NCBI GenBank assembly: GCA_024403935.1
Contig: JAKSQV010000015.1
Location: forward strand, 1-35,397
Direction of reading: 5' to 3'
DNA from: Ruminococcus sp.
Lineage (GTDB): Bacteria > Bacillota > Clostridia > Oscillospirales > Ruminococcaceae
DNA: 35,397 nt
Positions 24,892-32,633 of the stretch are shown here, in pieces. A program made the translations under genes and the position numbers. The first letter of the stretch is position 1. The number at the start of each line of letters is the position of its first letter. The notes under the pieces were generated by a model that worked only from the letters and a program-made list of their open reading frames with translations, made no database searches and was not told the DNA's origin.

Positions 24892-26253
24892 ATGCTGGCA
24901 GCACAGATTTTCGCCGTAGTTATCTTTATTGCCATGTTCCTGCTTATTGTGTGGGACAAGATCGAAAGGCACTATATTACTCTCGGCTGCGGATTACTAA
25001 CACTTGTCGTTGTTTTCGGCATCTGCATGAGAAGCGGTAAAGCCATCTGGAACACTCTTGCCATCAAATGCTTCGCCGCAAAGGATTTCTGGTATCAAGT
25101 CTCCGAGAGCGAGAGCAAGGGCATCAACTGGGCAACTATCGTCTTCATCGCAGGTATGATGATAATGGTAGAGGGCATGGCGAAGGCAGGATTCTTCCGC
25201 TGGCTGTGCATGAAGATCGCTTATCTCGTAAAGTGCAGAACCATTCCCGTATTTATCACATTTATGATAATGTCGGCTGTTCTCTCGATGTTCATAGACA
25301 GCATCACGGTAATCATGTTCCTTGCTGCTGTCACCGTTGAGCTTTCCCAGCTTCTTAAATTCAACCCCATCCCGATGATACTGTCAGAAATATTCTGTGC
25401 AAACCTCGGCGGCTCGGCAACAATGTGCGGCGATCCTCCGAACATCATCGTCGGTACTTCAATGGGCTTTTCATTCTTTGACTTTCTGCTGAATACAGGT
25501 GCAGTTGCAGGAATATGCCTCATTGTCTGCGTCATATTCTTCTATCTGGTTTTCCGCAAGGAGCTCATATCCGAAAACGCTCAGCCGATCGACATGAGCA
25601 AGCTCCCAAAGCCCTCAGAGGCTATCACTGACAAGAAGGGCTTCATTTTCAGCAGCATCATCTTCGGCATTGCAGTTGTTCTCCTCGTTACACACTCGAT
25701 AACTCATCTCACAGTCGCTTCGATCGGAACATTCATTGCCATTATCACCCTGATAGCAAACGCAAAGGATGCTCTCGGACTTCTCAAGAAGGTAGACTAT
25801 AAGACACTGCTCTTCTTCATCGGACTGTTCGTTGTTGTATGCGGACTTGAGGAAACGGGCATACTTCAGTATATCGCCGATTTCATCAGCGACATCTCAG
25901 GCGGCAACATCATGCTCATGGTTGCTATCATACTCTGGATGTCGGCTATCGCCAGCGCATTCGTTGACAACATCCCATTCGCTGCAACGATGGTCCCCAT
26001 AATCCAGAGCCTTGCTCCTATCGTTATCGCAAGCGGAGCTGATCCCAACACACTCGCATGGGCACTTTCTATCGGTACTGATGTCGGCGGAAGCGCAACC
26101 CCCATCGGAGCATCCGCAAATGTTGTCGGCACATCAGTTGCCGCAAAGAACGGCTACCCGATAAGCTGGGGCAGATACTGCAAAAAGCTTGCTCCCGCAA
26201 CGGTCATCGTTCTTGCTATCTCAACCGCATACCTGTTCGTAAGATACTTATAA
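24892..26253 (+). CDS. ArsB/NhaD/CitM-type ion transporter permease
   Basis: The 453-residue membrane protein has about eleven to twelve hydrophobic segments and belongs to the ion-transporter superfamily that includes ArsB, NhaD and citrate-metal transporters. Typical motifs are FIDSITVIMFLAAV, ANLGGSATMCGDPPNIIVGTSMGFSFFDF and, in the second half, FVDNIPFAATMVPI and GTDVGGSATPIGASANVVG, the duplicated substrate and cation sites. The N-terminal portion contains an unusual Cys/Lys-rich loop (about 45-75) between the first segments. The substrate cannot be decided from sequence; a sodium/proton antiporter or a dicarboxylate or inorganic anion carrier would fit. It is followed after 16 bases by a kinase-like gene. 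Confidence 0.9.
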   Translation: MLAAQIFAVVIFIAMFLLIVWDKIERHYITLGCGLLTLVVVFGICMRSGKAIWNTLAIKCFAAKDFWYQVSESESKGINWATIVFIAGMMIMVEGMAKAGFFRWLCMKIAYLVKCRTIPVFITFMIMSAVLSMFIDSITVIMFLAAVTVELSQLLKFNPIPMILSEIFCANLGGSATMCGDPPNIIVGTSMGFSFFDFLLNTGAVAGICLIVCVIFFYLVFRKELISENAQPIDMSKLPKPSEAITDKKGFIFSSIIFGIAVVLLVTHSITHLTVASIGTFIAIITLIANAKDALGLLKKVDYKTLLFFIGLFVVVCGLEETGILQYIADFISDISGGNIMLMVAIILWMSAIASAFVDNIPFAATMVPIIQSLAPIVIASGADPNTLAWALSIGTDVGGSATPIGASANVVGTSVAAKNGYPISWGRYCKKLAPATVIVLAISTAYLFVRYL

Positions 26254-26269
26254 TATGGGAGGAATCAAT

Positions 26270-26863
26270 ATGTCACAGCTTATAATATCCGTCGGACGTG
26301 AATTCGGAAGCGGCGGACGTGTTATCGCAGAAGGACTCGCCAAAAGATTCGGTATCCCGATCTATGACCGTCACCTCATCACCGAGGTCGCAGAAAAGAT
26401 AGGCGTGTCTCCCGAGGAGGTCGAGGAGCTCAACGAAGCTCCCAATTCGCGTCTCATTTCAAGAAAGGTACGCGGATACAGCAACTCCATAGAGGACAAC
26501 ATTGCAGAGATGCAGTTCGATTTCATCAGGAAAAAGGCTGAAAGCGGCGAATCCTTTGTCGTTGTGGGCAGATGTTCCGAAACAAAACTCAAGGATTTCA
26601 GCGGACTTGTTTCCATCTTTATCCTTGGTGATATGGAAACAAAGATCAAACGTGTCATGGAAGTATACGAAGTAAACGAGCACGACGCTCAGAACCTGAT
26701 CGAGAAAAAGGACAAAAAGAGAAAGCGTTATCACAACTACCACGTTCATATGCACTGGGGCGATTCACGTCTCTACGACATCTCGATCAACAGCTCTCGT
26801 CTCGGAATTGACAGAACGATTGATCTCCTTGAAAAGTATATCAGAGCCAGAACTGAGGAATAA
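26270..26863 (+). CDS. Cytidylate-kinase-like family protein
   Basis: The 197-residue P-loop protein belongs to the cytidylate-kinase-like family common in Firmicutes. The start ISVGREFGSGGR carries the variant loop GREFGSGG instead of the GxxGxGKGT of true Cmk. VVVGRCSE, the IFILGDMETKIKRV segment and a basic lid (EKKDKKRKRYHNY) follow. The ATG at 26270 is chosen because GGGAGG lies 8 bases upstream. It is cotranscribed with the permease. It is unlikely to be the housekeeping CMP kinase; its real substrate is not known. Confidence 0.88.
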   Translation: MSQLIISVGREFGSGGRVIAEGLAKRFGIPIYDRHLITEVAEKIGVSPEEVEELNEAPNSRLISRKVRGYSNSIEDNIAEMQFDFIRKKAESGESFVVVGRCSETKLKDFSGLVSIFILGDMETKIKRVMEVYEVNEHDAQNLIEKKDKKRKRYHNYHVHMHWGDSRLYDISINSSRLGIDRTIDLLEKYIRARTEE

Positions 26864-26872
26864 TAAAATAAA

Positions 26873-26915
26873 AACAGCGGTACAAAAAGGTTTACCATTT
26901 GTACCGCTGTTCTTT
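26873..26915 (+). terminator. Terminator of the permease-kinase operon
   Basis: AACAGCGGTACAAA (26873-26886) pairs perfectly with TTTGTACCGCTGTT (26898-26911) around an 11-base loop, followed by CTTTTC. An A-run precedes it, so it can also serve the convergent alcohol dehydrogenase gene. Confidence 0.9.
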
Positions 26916-26936
26916 TCATTCATAGTGAATTTATTC

Positions 26937-28118
26937 TTATAACTCCGCTCTTGCAGCTATACGATCTATCTCAGTGACGTCCTCAGCGGAAAGATGAACA
27001 AATCCGCCTGTTCTGCCGCTTCCGACACCAAACTTCTCAACAAGTGCAGGTATGTCCTCCTCGCGGGCACCAAGCTCCGCAAAGTTTATCGGCATACCTA
27101 TGCTGCGGAGAAAGCTTCTGAATCGCTTTATGCCCTCTAAAGCCGTTGCTTCGGGGTCTCTGAAATTCATCTGACAGCCCCATATCCTCGTTGCAGCCTG
27201 TGCAAAGCGGAGAGTATCGTGCTTGTACACAAACTCCATCCATGCAGGCATAATAACTGCAAGTCCTGCACCGTGAGCACAGTCGTACAGAGCCGAAAGT
27301 TCATGCTCGATGCCGTGGCTGTTCCAGTCCTGCTCCCTGCCGACTCCGACAATGTTCGTATGTGCCACTGTTCCTGCCCACATAATGTTGGAACGTGCAT
27401 CATAGTTGTTCGGATCGGCGATAACACGCGGAGTTTCCTTTATCATCGTGAGAAGTACAGCCTCGCACAGCCGGTCTGTCACCTCGACCTCCGTTGTGTT
27501 CGTGAAATAACGCTCAAAAACATGAGCCATGATGTCTGTTGCTCCGCAGGCTGTCTGATATGCAGGCAGTGTGCAGGTAAGCTGAGGATCAAGTATCGAA
27601 AAGCGCGGACGTATAAGATCGGAGCCTGCTCCGCGTTTAAGGCCGCCGTCCTCCTTGGTGATGACTGAGTCGCCTGAGCCCTCACTTCCTGCCGCGGCTA
27701 TTGTCAGAACTGTTCCGACAGGCAGTGCCTTTTCAGGACGTGCAGCCCCACAGTAGAAGTCCCAGAAATCGCCGCTGTACGGTACTCCGAGAGCTATTGC
27801 CTTGGACGAGTCGATAGTCGAGCCTCCGCCGACCGAAAGAATGAAGTCAATGCCTTCTCTGCGGCAGAGCTCTATGCCCTCATATACGAGTGTATCACGC
27901 GGATTCGGTTTTACGCCGCCAAGCTCGATGAAGCTGATTCCCGCCTTTTCGAGTGAAGCCCTCACCCTTCCGAGCAGACCGCTCCGCTCAGCCGAGCCGC
28001 CGCCATAGTGGATGAGCACCTTTGAGCCGCCGTGCTTCTTCACAAGCTCGCCTGCCCTGTCCTCTGTATCTCTGCCGAAAACGAATTCTGTCGGGCTGTA
28101 AAACTGGAAATTGTTCAT
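26937..28118 (-). CDS. Iron-containing alcohol dehydrogenase (butanol dehydrogenase-like)
   Basis: The 393-residue NAD(P)H-dependent dehydrogenase belongs to the type III metal-dependent alcohol dehydrogenases and reduces aldehydes in fermentation. The nucleotide-binding part has LIHYGGGSAERSG and SVGGGSTIDSSKAIA. The metal ligands are visible as the Asp and His of GATDIMAHVFE and two His in HGIEHELSALYDCAHGAG. The ATG at 28118 is preferred to 28124 because AGGAG lies 8 rather than 2 bases upstream; the earlier ATG overlaps the stop of the upstream gene as ATGA, so either is possible. It is cotranscribed with the SDR gene. Confidence 0.94.
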   Translation of the reverse strand: MNNFQFYSPTEFVFGRDTEDRAGELVKKHGGSKVLIHYGGGSAERSGLLGRVRASLEKAGISFIELGGVKPNPRDTLVYEGIELCRREGIDFILSVGGGSTIDSSKAIALGVPYSGDFWDFYCGAARPEKALPVGTVLTIAAAGSEGSGDSVITKEDGGLKRGAGSDLIRPRFSILDPQLTCTLPAYQTACGATDIMAHVFERYFTNTTEVEVTDRLCEAVLLTMIKETPRVIADPNNYDARSNIMWAGTVAHTNIVGVGREQDWNSHGIEHELSALYDCAHGAGLAVIMPAWMEFVYKHDTLRFAQAATRIWGCQMNFRDPEATALEGIKRFRSFLRSIGMPINFAELGAREEDIPALVEKFGVGSGRTGGFVHLSAEDVTEIDRIAARAEL

Positions 28119-28120
28119 GA

Positions 28121-29140
28121 TCATTTCTCCTTCAATTCATTTGTTAGTTTATCGTATGCTGCAACTACTCTGTCACACCATCTGTCGAATTCGGGATCGT
28201 CATTCTGACACTCCTTGTGTGAAAGTACATATTCAACTGTACTGCGTATTCCCTGATCTGCGCGTACAACAGCCGCATAATCCGGAACTGCTCTTTTCAG
28301 CTTTGAATTGTCAAATATCACTGTATTAGCCTTGTCGCCGATGAGTGTACCCTCGAAATCGTAGGGACCTATCGTGTTGAGGAACTCCGATGAGATATGC
28401 CGTGCGTTCAGCTCAACACCGAGTGCATCAGCAATAATGGCATATATCTGATTCCAGGTCACACTCTCATCCGAGGTTATGTGGAATGCCTGACCTATTG
28501 CGTGGATATTCCCGATAAGTCCGGCATAGCCCTTTGCAAAATCGCTGTTGTGAGTTACTGTCCACAGGGATGAGCCGTCACCATGTATTATTACCGGCTT
28601 TCCCTCAAGCATACGCTTCAATACCTGCCAGCTTCCGTTTGCTCCGTGAACTCCGAGCGGAACAGAGCGTTCGTCATAAGTATGGCTCGGTCGGACAATA
28701 GTCACGGGGAAGCCGTTCTCCCTGTACTGCTTCATCAGATATTCCTCGCAGGCAAGCTTGTCACGGGAGTACTGCCAGTACGGATTTGCCAGCGGAGTGC
28801 TCTCGGTAATATGGAAGTCGGACATCGGCTTCTGGTAAGCCGATGCGGAGCTGATATAGATATACTGCTTTGTTCTGCCCGTAAACAGCCTGACATCACG
28901 CTCGACCTGCTCAGGCACGAATCCGATGAACTCTCCCACGCAGTCAAAGGTCATATCGCCCAAAGCTTCTGCTGTCTTTTTCTCATCGCTTATATCGCAG
29001 CTTATTACCTTTACGCCCTCAGGTATATCGCTGTTCCTGCTTCCTCGGTTCAGCAGCCAGACATTCTCGCCCCTCTCAGCGAGCAGCCGTGTTATCGCCA
29101 TGCTTATCGTGCCTGTACCGCCGATCAATAAGATCTTCAT
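28121..29140 (-). CDS. NAD-dependent epimerase/dehydratase-like SDR protein
   Basis: The 339-residue extended short-chain dehydrogenase-like protein starts MKILLIGGTGTISMAITRLL, a Rossmann dinucleotide motif of the GGTGxIS type seen in the CSP41-like and UDP-glucose-epimerase-related branch. The catalytic Ser/Tyr/Lys can be read in YISSASAYQK and YSRDK. TIVRPSHTYDERSVP and an HGDGSSLWTVTHNSDFAKG segment follow, both typical of nucleotide-sugar epimerases. It sits directly upstream of and overlaps or abuts the alcohol dehydrogenase gene. The substrate is unknown. Its promoter is the TTGCTT-17-TATCAT pair on the minus strand (29217-29189). Confidence 0.9.
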   Translation of the reverse strand: MKILLIGGTGTISMAITRLLAERGENVWLLNRGSRNSDIPEGVKVISCDISDEKKTAEALGDMTFDCVGEFIGFVPEQVERDVRLFTGRTKQYIYISSASAYQKPMSDFHITESTPLANPYWQYSRDKLACEEYLMKQYRENGFPVTIVRPSHTYDERSVPLGVHGANGSWQVLKRMLEGKPVIIHGDGSSLWTVTHNSDFAKGYAGLIGNIHAIGQAFHITSDESVTWNQIYAIIADALGVELNARHISSEFLNTIGPYDFEGTLIGDKANTVIFDNSKLKRAVPDYAAVVRADQGIRSTVEYVLSHKECQNDDPEFDRWCDRVVAAYDKLTNELKEK

Positions 29141-29188
29141 GTTTCTTTCACCTCTTTCTGCCGCGATCAGTGCGGCTCTGTCCTACAA

Positions 29189-29217
29189 ATGATACCATAT
29201 TCCTTCGGAAAAAGCAA
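29189..29217 (-). promoter_or_regulatory. Promoter of the SDR-alcohol dehydrogenase operon
   Basis: On the minus strand TTGCTT (29217-29212), 17 bases, TATCAT (29194-29189), about 50 bases before the SDR start. Confidence 0.65.
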
Positions 29218-29275
29218 TACTTCTGTGCAAAACTGTCTGTTTTTTATGACATCCTTGCACCTGCCGCCTCCCAAC

Positions 29276-29304
29276 TTGACAACTGCCGCTCTGCGTGGTA
29301 TAAT
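29276..29304 (+). promoter_or_regulatory. Promoter of tRNA-Leu
   Basis: Full consensus: TTGACA (29276-29281), 17 bases, TATAAT (29299-29304). The tRNA begins 25 bases further on. Confidence 0.9.
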
Positions 29305-29329
29305 AATCATGTAAATGTTTTTGATATAT

Positions 29330-29416
29330 GCCGGTGTGATGGAATTGGCAGACGTGCGAGACTCAAAATCTCGTGGTGGCAACACCGTGCGGGTTCGACC
29401 CCCGCCACCGGCACCA
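29330..29416 (+). tRNA. tRNA-Leu(CAA)
   Basis: The acceptor stem GCCGGTG pairs with CACCGGC, followed by discriminator A and an encoded CCA. The anticodon stem CGAGA/TCTCG closes the loop CTCAAAA, giving anticodon CAA, which reads UUG. A long variable arm (GGTGGCAACACC region) and the GGTTCGA T-loop confirm a class II leucine tRNA of 87 bases. It is a single tRNA gene with its own promoter and terminator. Confidence 0.97.
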
Positions 29417-29471
29417 GCGGGGAGTCCCCGCGGACAGATTCGCGGTTCAGTTGTTCTGAGCCGCGATTTTT
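29417..29471 (+). terminator. tRNA trailer hairpin and intrinsic terminator
   Basis: Immediately after CCA, GCGGGG-AGT-CCCCGC (29417-29431) forms a stable hairpin. The terminator follows: TCGCGGTTCAG (29440-29450) pairs with CTGAGCCGCGA (29456-29466) around TTGTT, then five T. Confidence 0.9.
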
Positions 29472-29555
29472 ATTATCGCTTCATATCTCCGATTACAGCA
29501 AAACAAATCAAGTTTCTTAACAGCAGTATTTCCTGAAAAAATAGACACTGACAAA

Positions 29556-29591
29556 AAATGACCGTAAGTTGATTTCAGCTTACGGTCATTT
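29556..29591 (-). terminator. Terminator downstream of the CotH gene cluster
   Basis: AAATGACCGTAAG (29556-29568) pairs with CTTACGGTCATTT (29579-29591). On the minus strand the helix runs into a T-rich tail from the A-run at 29553-29558, so it can end the CotH transcript including the small ORF; the plus-strand side is also T-rich. Confidence 0.8.
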
Positions 29592-29661
29592 ATTATTTTC
29601 AGCTATTGCAGTATGAACTCGATTCGCCTGAATAAGCCGTATTTTCTTTCGGCAGACATAC

Positions 29662-29754
29662 TTATTCGCTCATCAGCTTCTCAACTATCAGCACTGCCTG
29701 AGAACAGTAATATTTCTTTGAAAAAAGCTCCCGGGCAATTTCTGTGTGTTTCAT
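29662..29754 (-). CDS. Small ORF, 30 residues, resembling the N-terminus of C_GCAxxG_C_C proteins
   Basis: An ATG (29754) with AAAGGAG seven bases upstream opens a 30-codon frame, MKHTEIARELF to KLMSE, that ends at TAA 29662-29664. The segment ARELFSKKYYCSQAVL looks like the first helix of C_GCAxxG_C_C family proteins, which usually begin with an ELF...G.NC.QAVL pattern and run to about 140 residues. The rest of that family is missing here, so this is either a remnant or a genuine microprotein. It lies 25 bases after the CotH stop and before the shared terminator, so it is probably cotranscribed. An 18-codon frame follows 5 bases later in another phase, which could mark a decayed gene. Confidence 0.5.
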   Translation of the reverse strand: MKHTEIARELFSKKYYCSQAVLIVEKLMSE

Positions 29755-29779
29755 ACCAATGCTCCTTTACTGCTGCATA

Positions 29780-32446
29780 TCAGCCGATAATAGCCTTTCT
29801 GAGCGCTGCAAGATCGAACGTGTCGATACGGTCGTCCTCGATCATATCAGCATTGACGATATTGACCTTCTGACCGAGAATATACTTGTTGAGAGTAGCA
29901 AGGTCAGCAATGCTTACCGTACCGTCACTGTTATAATCGCCCTGAAGCATCGAAGCGTCTCCGCTGTAAACAGCCTGTATAGTGGCACTTCCTGTAACCT
30001 TAAAGCTTATTGTTTCCGAAGTCTTGCTTCCCGAGGTAAGCTCAGCACCGGTTATCTCCCAGTGATCGAAGGACACACCCTCAAGCGGTACTGCTGTGGC
30101 TGTCATATCATAATCTGAATGATATTTTCCTGTCCAGCTTGACTTGTCAAGTGTGAGCGTATTGAGCTTGACCTTGCCCTTTGCGATATTGGACTTAACG
30201 GTAACACTGTTGAGCTCATTTCTGAGCGAAGCCGCCTGAGAGAGAGTTCTGACAACATTGTCAAATCTGCCGTTGTAGAACTGCGAAACTGTATTACATT
30301 CGCTCTGATAGCTGCGTTCGCCGTTTGAACCGCTCTTTGAGCCGGAGAAGAAACGCTCATACGTATCGAGGATCTGCTCCTTGTACTTTGTGAACTTGCT
30401 GATCTCAGCCGATGTCTTTTCCGTATCGAAGTTGAAGTTTGCAATATCCATGAAGGTGCGGGCGAAATCATTTGCGAAGTCCTTGTCGCTCATAAGCTTT
30501 GTGAACGCCTTGCTCATATCGTTGGAATTGCGTTTTATGCGGTTGAAGCTGTCAGATGTGACAACATTGTCCTGAGTGCCGTACATACCCTGTCCGAGCT
30601 CTGTATCAAAGAGGAACATACGCCATTTTCCGTCGCTGTAGGGATTCTCGGGATCAATTGCGTTTGAACGCCACATAGCTGTATTGTTCTGCGGCCAGTC
30701 GGAATTGGACCAGTATATCTGAGCGGCAAAGTAGTCCATATAGCTCTGGATATCCACCTTCTCGGCAAACTGTTTATAGGACATGGCCCCGGTGTAAACG
30801 CCCCTCATAATGTCGTCCCAATCCTGAAGATCCTGCTCTGTGCCCTCTTCGATCTCGTGGTTCTTGATGATGGCAACATCGCTCTTGTCGACACCGTAGT
30901 GAGACTTGATATAATCGTCGCTTACCTTTTCTGTTATCTGGTAAATACCCCAGAATTCGCCGTCGATGAAGAGTATGCACTCACTCATCGCCTGAGTAGC
31001 CATATTTCTGTCAGAAACGAGCTGGTGGTTCACACTGTCGCGGAAGTAGAATCCGCCGACATCATTTCCGCCGTTTCTGATAACGATATTTTCAAATTTC
31101 TTGATAGTCTTGCCGCTCTTTGCCTTGGTAGCCGTACCGTCAAAGAAATCGTATTCAAGCTCAGACTTGCCGTAATCCTGACGGGCATATATGGTAAAGC
31201 TCTTCTGTACAGCATTTCGGCTTGCGGCACCCTTTATGCGTATTCCGACATCCTGCTTGACAACGGACTCACCGCAGTCAAACATCTCAAAGTTGGCAAC
31301 ACGCTCCCATTCTTTGCCCTTCTGATTGAAGTTGGTCGGGATCTCCCAGGGGTTCACAACATTGAATCCCCAGTTTCCGCCTCCGCCGAAACCGCCCCAG
31401 CCTCCGAAGCCGCCCCAGCCTCCGGGGCCTGCGGGACCGCCCGGCTGCTGCGGATTCTGCTGAGCCTGCTGGTCGTCATAGGTCTTTCCCTTGACGTAGA
31501 TACCGTTTTCGTAGCCGAAAAGGTTATCGGGATCGGTAACAAGTGATACGACCTTCATATCTTTATAGTATCCCGAGGCAGTCTTGCCCACGAAATATGT
31601 CTTTGTAACAGGCTCGCTGACACGTCCGGACTTATCAACTGCAACAGCCCTGATAACAGCCGCCTTGTCAATGAGAGTCTTCGGAGCTGTAGCACCGCTC
31701 GTGCTGATGTCCGTTCTCATGCTGAGGCGGTTCTCGGTGTTGCTCATGTCCTTTATTTCGATAGGAGCCGTATACTTTGTGGATTCTTCCGTAGGATCGC
31801 TTCCGTCAACAGTGTAGTATACTGTTGTTCCCTCGGGAGCCTTGATCGTCAGTGAGAAGCCGCTTGTGAAAAAGCCGCTTTCCTGTGAAAATTCGGGAAG
31901 TCTTACCGCATTTGAGCCTTCGGGGGCAGCATTTGTCTTGCCCGGAGTGCAGTTCAGTACATAGAATTCGCCGCTTCCGTCAGGGTACTGTCCGTAAGAG
32001 GTATCCGAAGCGAGCGCATCAAATGTCAGAGTGTCAACGGCTGTGCCTGAAGTATCATTGAGTATGAGAGTCTCGCCGCTTGCAGACATACCGAACGGAG
32101 CTATCGTGCTGTCTTTGAGAGCAGCATCGCTGTCACAGTAGACAACTATCCTGTCCTTGGCAGGAATGACAGTTCCGGCTGGGAACTTGTACCTGAAAGG
32201 CTCCGCCTCCTTGTCGGTCAGACCGTATCCGCTGATGTCAACAGACGAAGCTGAGCTGTTATATATTTCTACCCAGTCGTAGAAGCTGCCGTCAGGAGCG
32301 GCTGTCTGTGTGTTTTTTGCACACACCTCATTGATCGTGAGTGTGCCTGCTGCATCGGCGGGAACGGGTACAGTGCCTATAAGCCCCATGACCGCCGACA
32401 GGCTTACGATACCTGCCGCAGCACGTTTGAAGAATCGGTTTTTCAT
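29780..32446 (-). CDS. Secreted CotH-family protein with lamin-tail, chitobiase-like and type I dockerin domains
   Basis: The ATG at 32446 follows GGAGGA and opens an 888-residue protein with a signal peptide (to about residue 30). Domains in order: lamin-tail (about 33-150, TLTINEVCAKN and YDWVEIYN), a chitobiase/hexosaminidase C-terminal-like domain (about 190-245, TVYYTVDGSDPTEES), the CotH domain (about 296-700) with a Gly/Pro/Trp-rich insert (about 326-361), the GIRIKGAASRNAVQKSF motif and LFDTELGQG near residue 613, an InlB-repeat-like domain (about 774-801) and a dockerin (about 833-888). The first dockerin loop is canonical (GDYNSDGTVSIADL); the second (DMIEDDRIDTFDL) departs from it. 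CotH proteins are atypical kinases known from Bacillus spore coats. The dockerin implies docking to a cohesin scaffold, a cellulosome part. The target is unknown. Confidence 0.95.
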   Translation of the reverse strand: MKNRFFKRAAAGIVSLSAVMGLIGTVPVPADAAGTLTINEVCAKNTQTAAPDGSFYDWVEIYNSSASSVDISGYGLTDKEAEPFRYKFPAGTVIPAKDRIVVYCDSDAALKDSTIAPFGMSASGETLILNDTSGTAVDTLTFDALASDTSYGQYPDGSGEFYVLNCTPGKTNAAPEGSNAVRLPEFSQESGFFTSGFSLTIKAPEGTTVYYTVDGSDPTEESTKYTAPIEIKDMSNTENRLSMRTDISTSGATAPKTLIDKAAVIRAVAVDKSGRVSEPVTKTYFVGKTASGYYKDMKVVSLVTDPDNLFGYENGIYVKGKTYDDQQAQQNPQQPGGPAGPGGWGGFGGWGGFGGGGNWGFNVVNPWEIPTNFNQKGKEWERVANFEMFDCGESVVKQDVGIRIKGAASRNAVQKSFTIYARQDYGKSELEYDFFDGTATKAKSGKTIKKFENIVIRNGGNDVGGFYFRDSVNHQLVSDRNMATQAMSECILFIDGEFWGIYQITEKVSDDYIKSHYGVDKSDVAIIKNHEIEEGTEQDLQDWDDIMRGVYTGAMSYKQFAEKVDIQSYMDYFAAQIYWSNSDWPQNNTAMWRSNAIDPENPYSDGKWRMFLFDTELGQGMYGTQDNVVTSDSFNRIKRNSNDMSKAFTKLMSDKDFANDFARTFMDIANFNFDTEKTSAEISKFTKYKEQILDTYERFFSGSKSGSNGERSYQSECNTVSQFYNGRFDNVVRTLSQAASLRNELNSVTVKSNIAKGKVKLNTLTLDKSSWTGKYHSDYDMTATAVPLEGVSFDHWEITGAELTSGSKTSETISFKVTGSATIQAVYSGDASMLQGDYNSDGTVSIADLATLNKYILGQKVNIVNADMIEDDRIDTFDLAALRKAIIG

Positions 32447-32556
32447 AAAAAAGTCCTCCTTTTCATTGCAGACCTGCTCTGTTGGCAAAGCAGGCATAAA
32501 GGTGTAACTTTCCCCTTCACGAAATCTATTTCCCCTTCGGTTCTCTATATAGTAAA

Positions 32557-32585
32557 ATCATAACACAGCATGCACAAATTGTCAA
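32557..32585 (-). promoter_or_regulatory. Promoter of the CotH-dockerin gene
   Basis: On the minus strand consensus TTGACA (32585-32580), 17 bases, TATGAT (32562-32557), about 110 bases before the start codon. Confidence 0.8.
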
Positions 32586-32633
32586 TGTTAATAGCACAAT
32601 TCCGCAATATTTGACCTGTTTTTATAAAAGTTT

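Noticed and set aside
30857-31546. 229-codon ORF opposite the CotH gene
   Set aside because: The antisense frame stays open because of the codon bias of the CotH gene; no ribosome binding site or family resemblance.
29780-32497. Start of the CotH protein 17 codons further upstream
   Set aside because: The extension precedes a perfect signal peptide and reads through the GGAGGA site of the downstream ATG.
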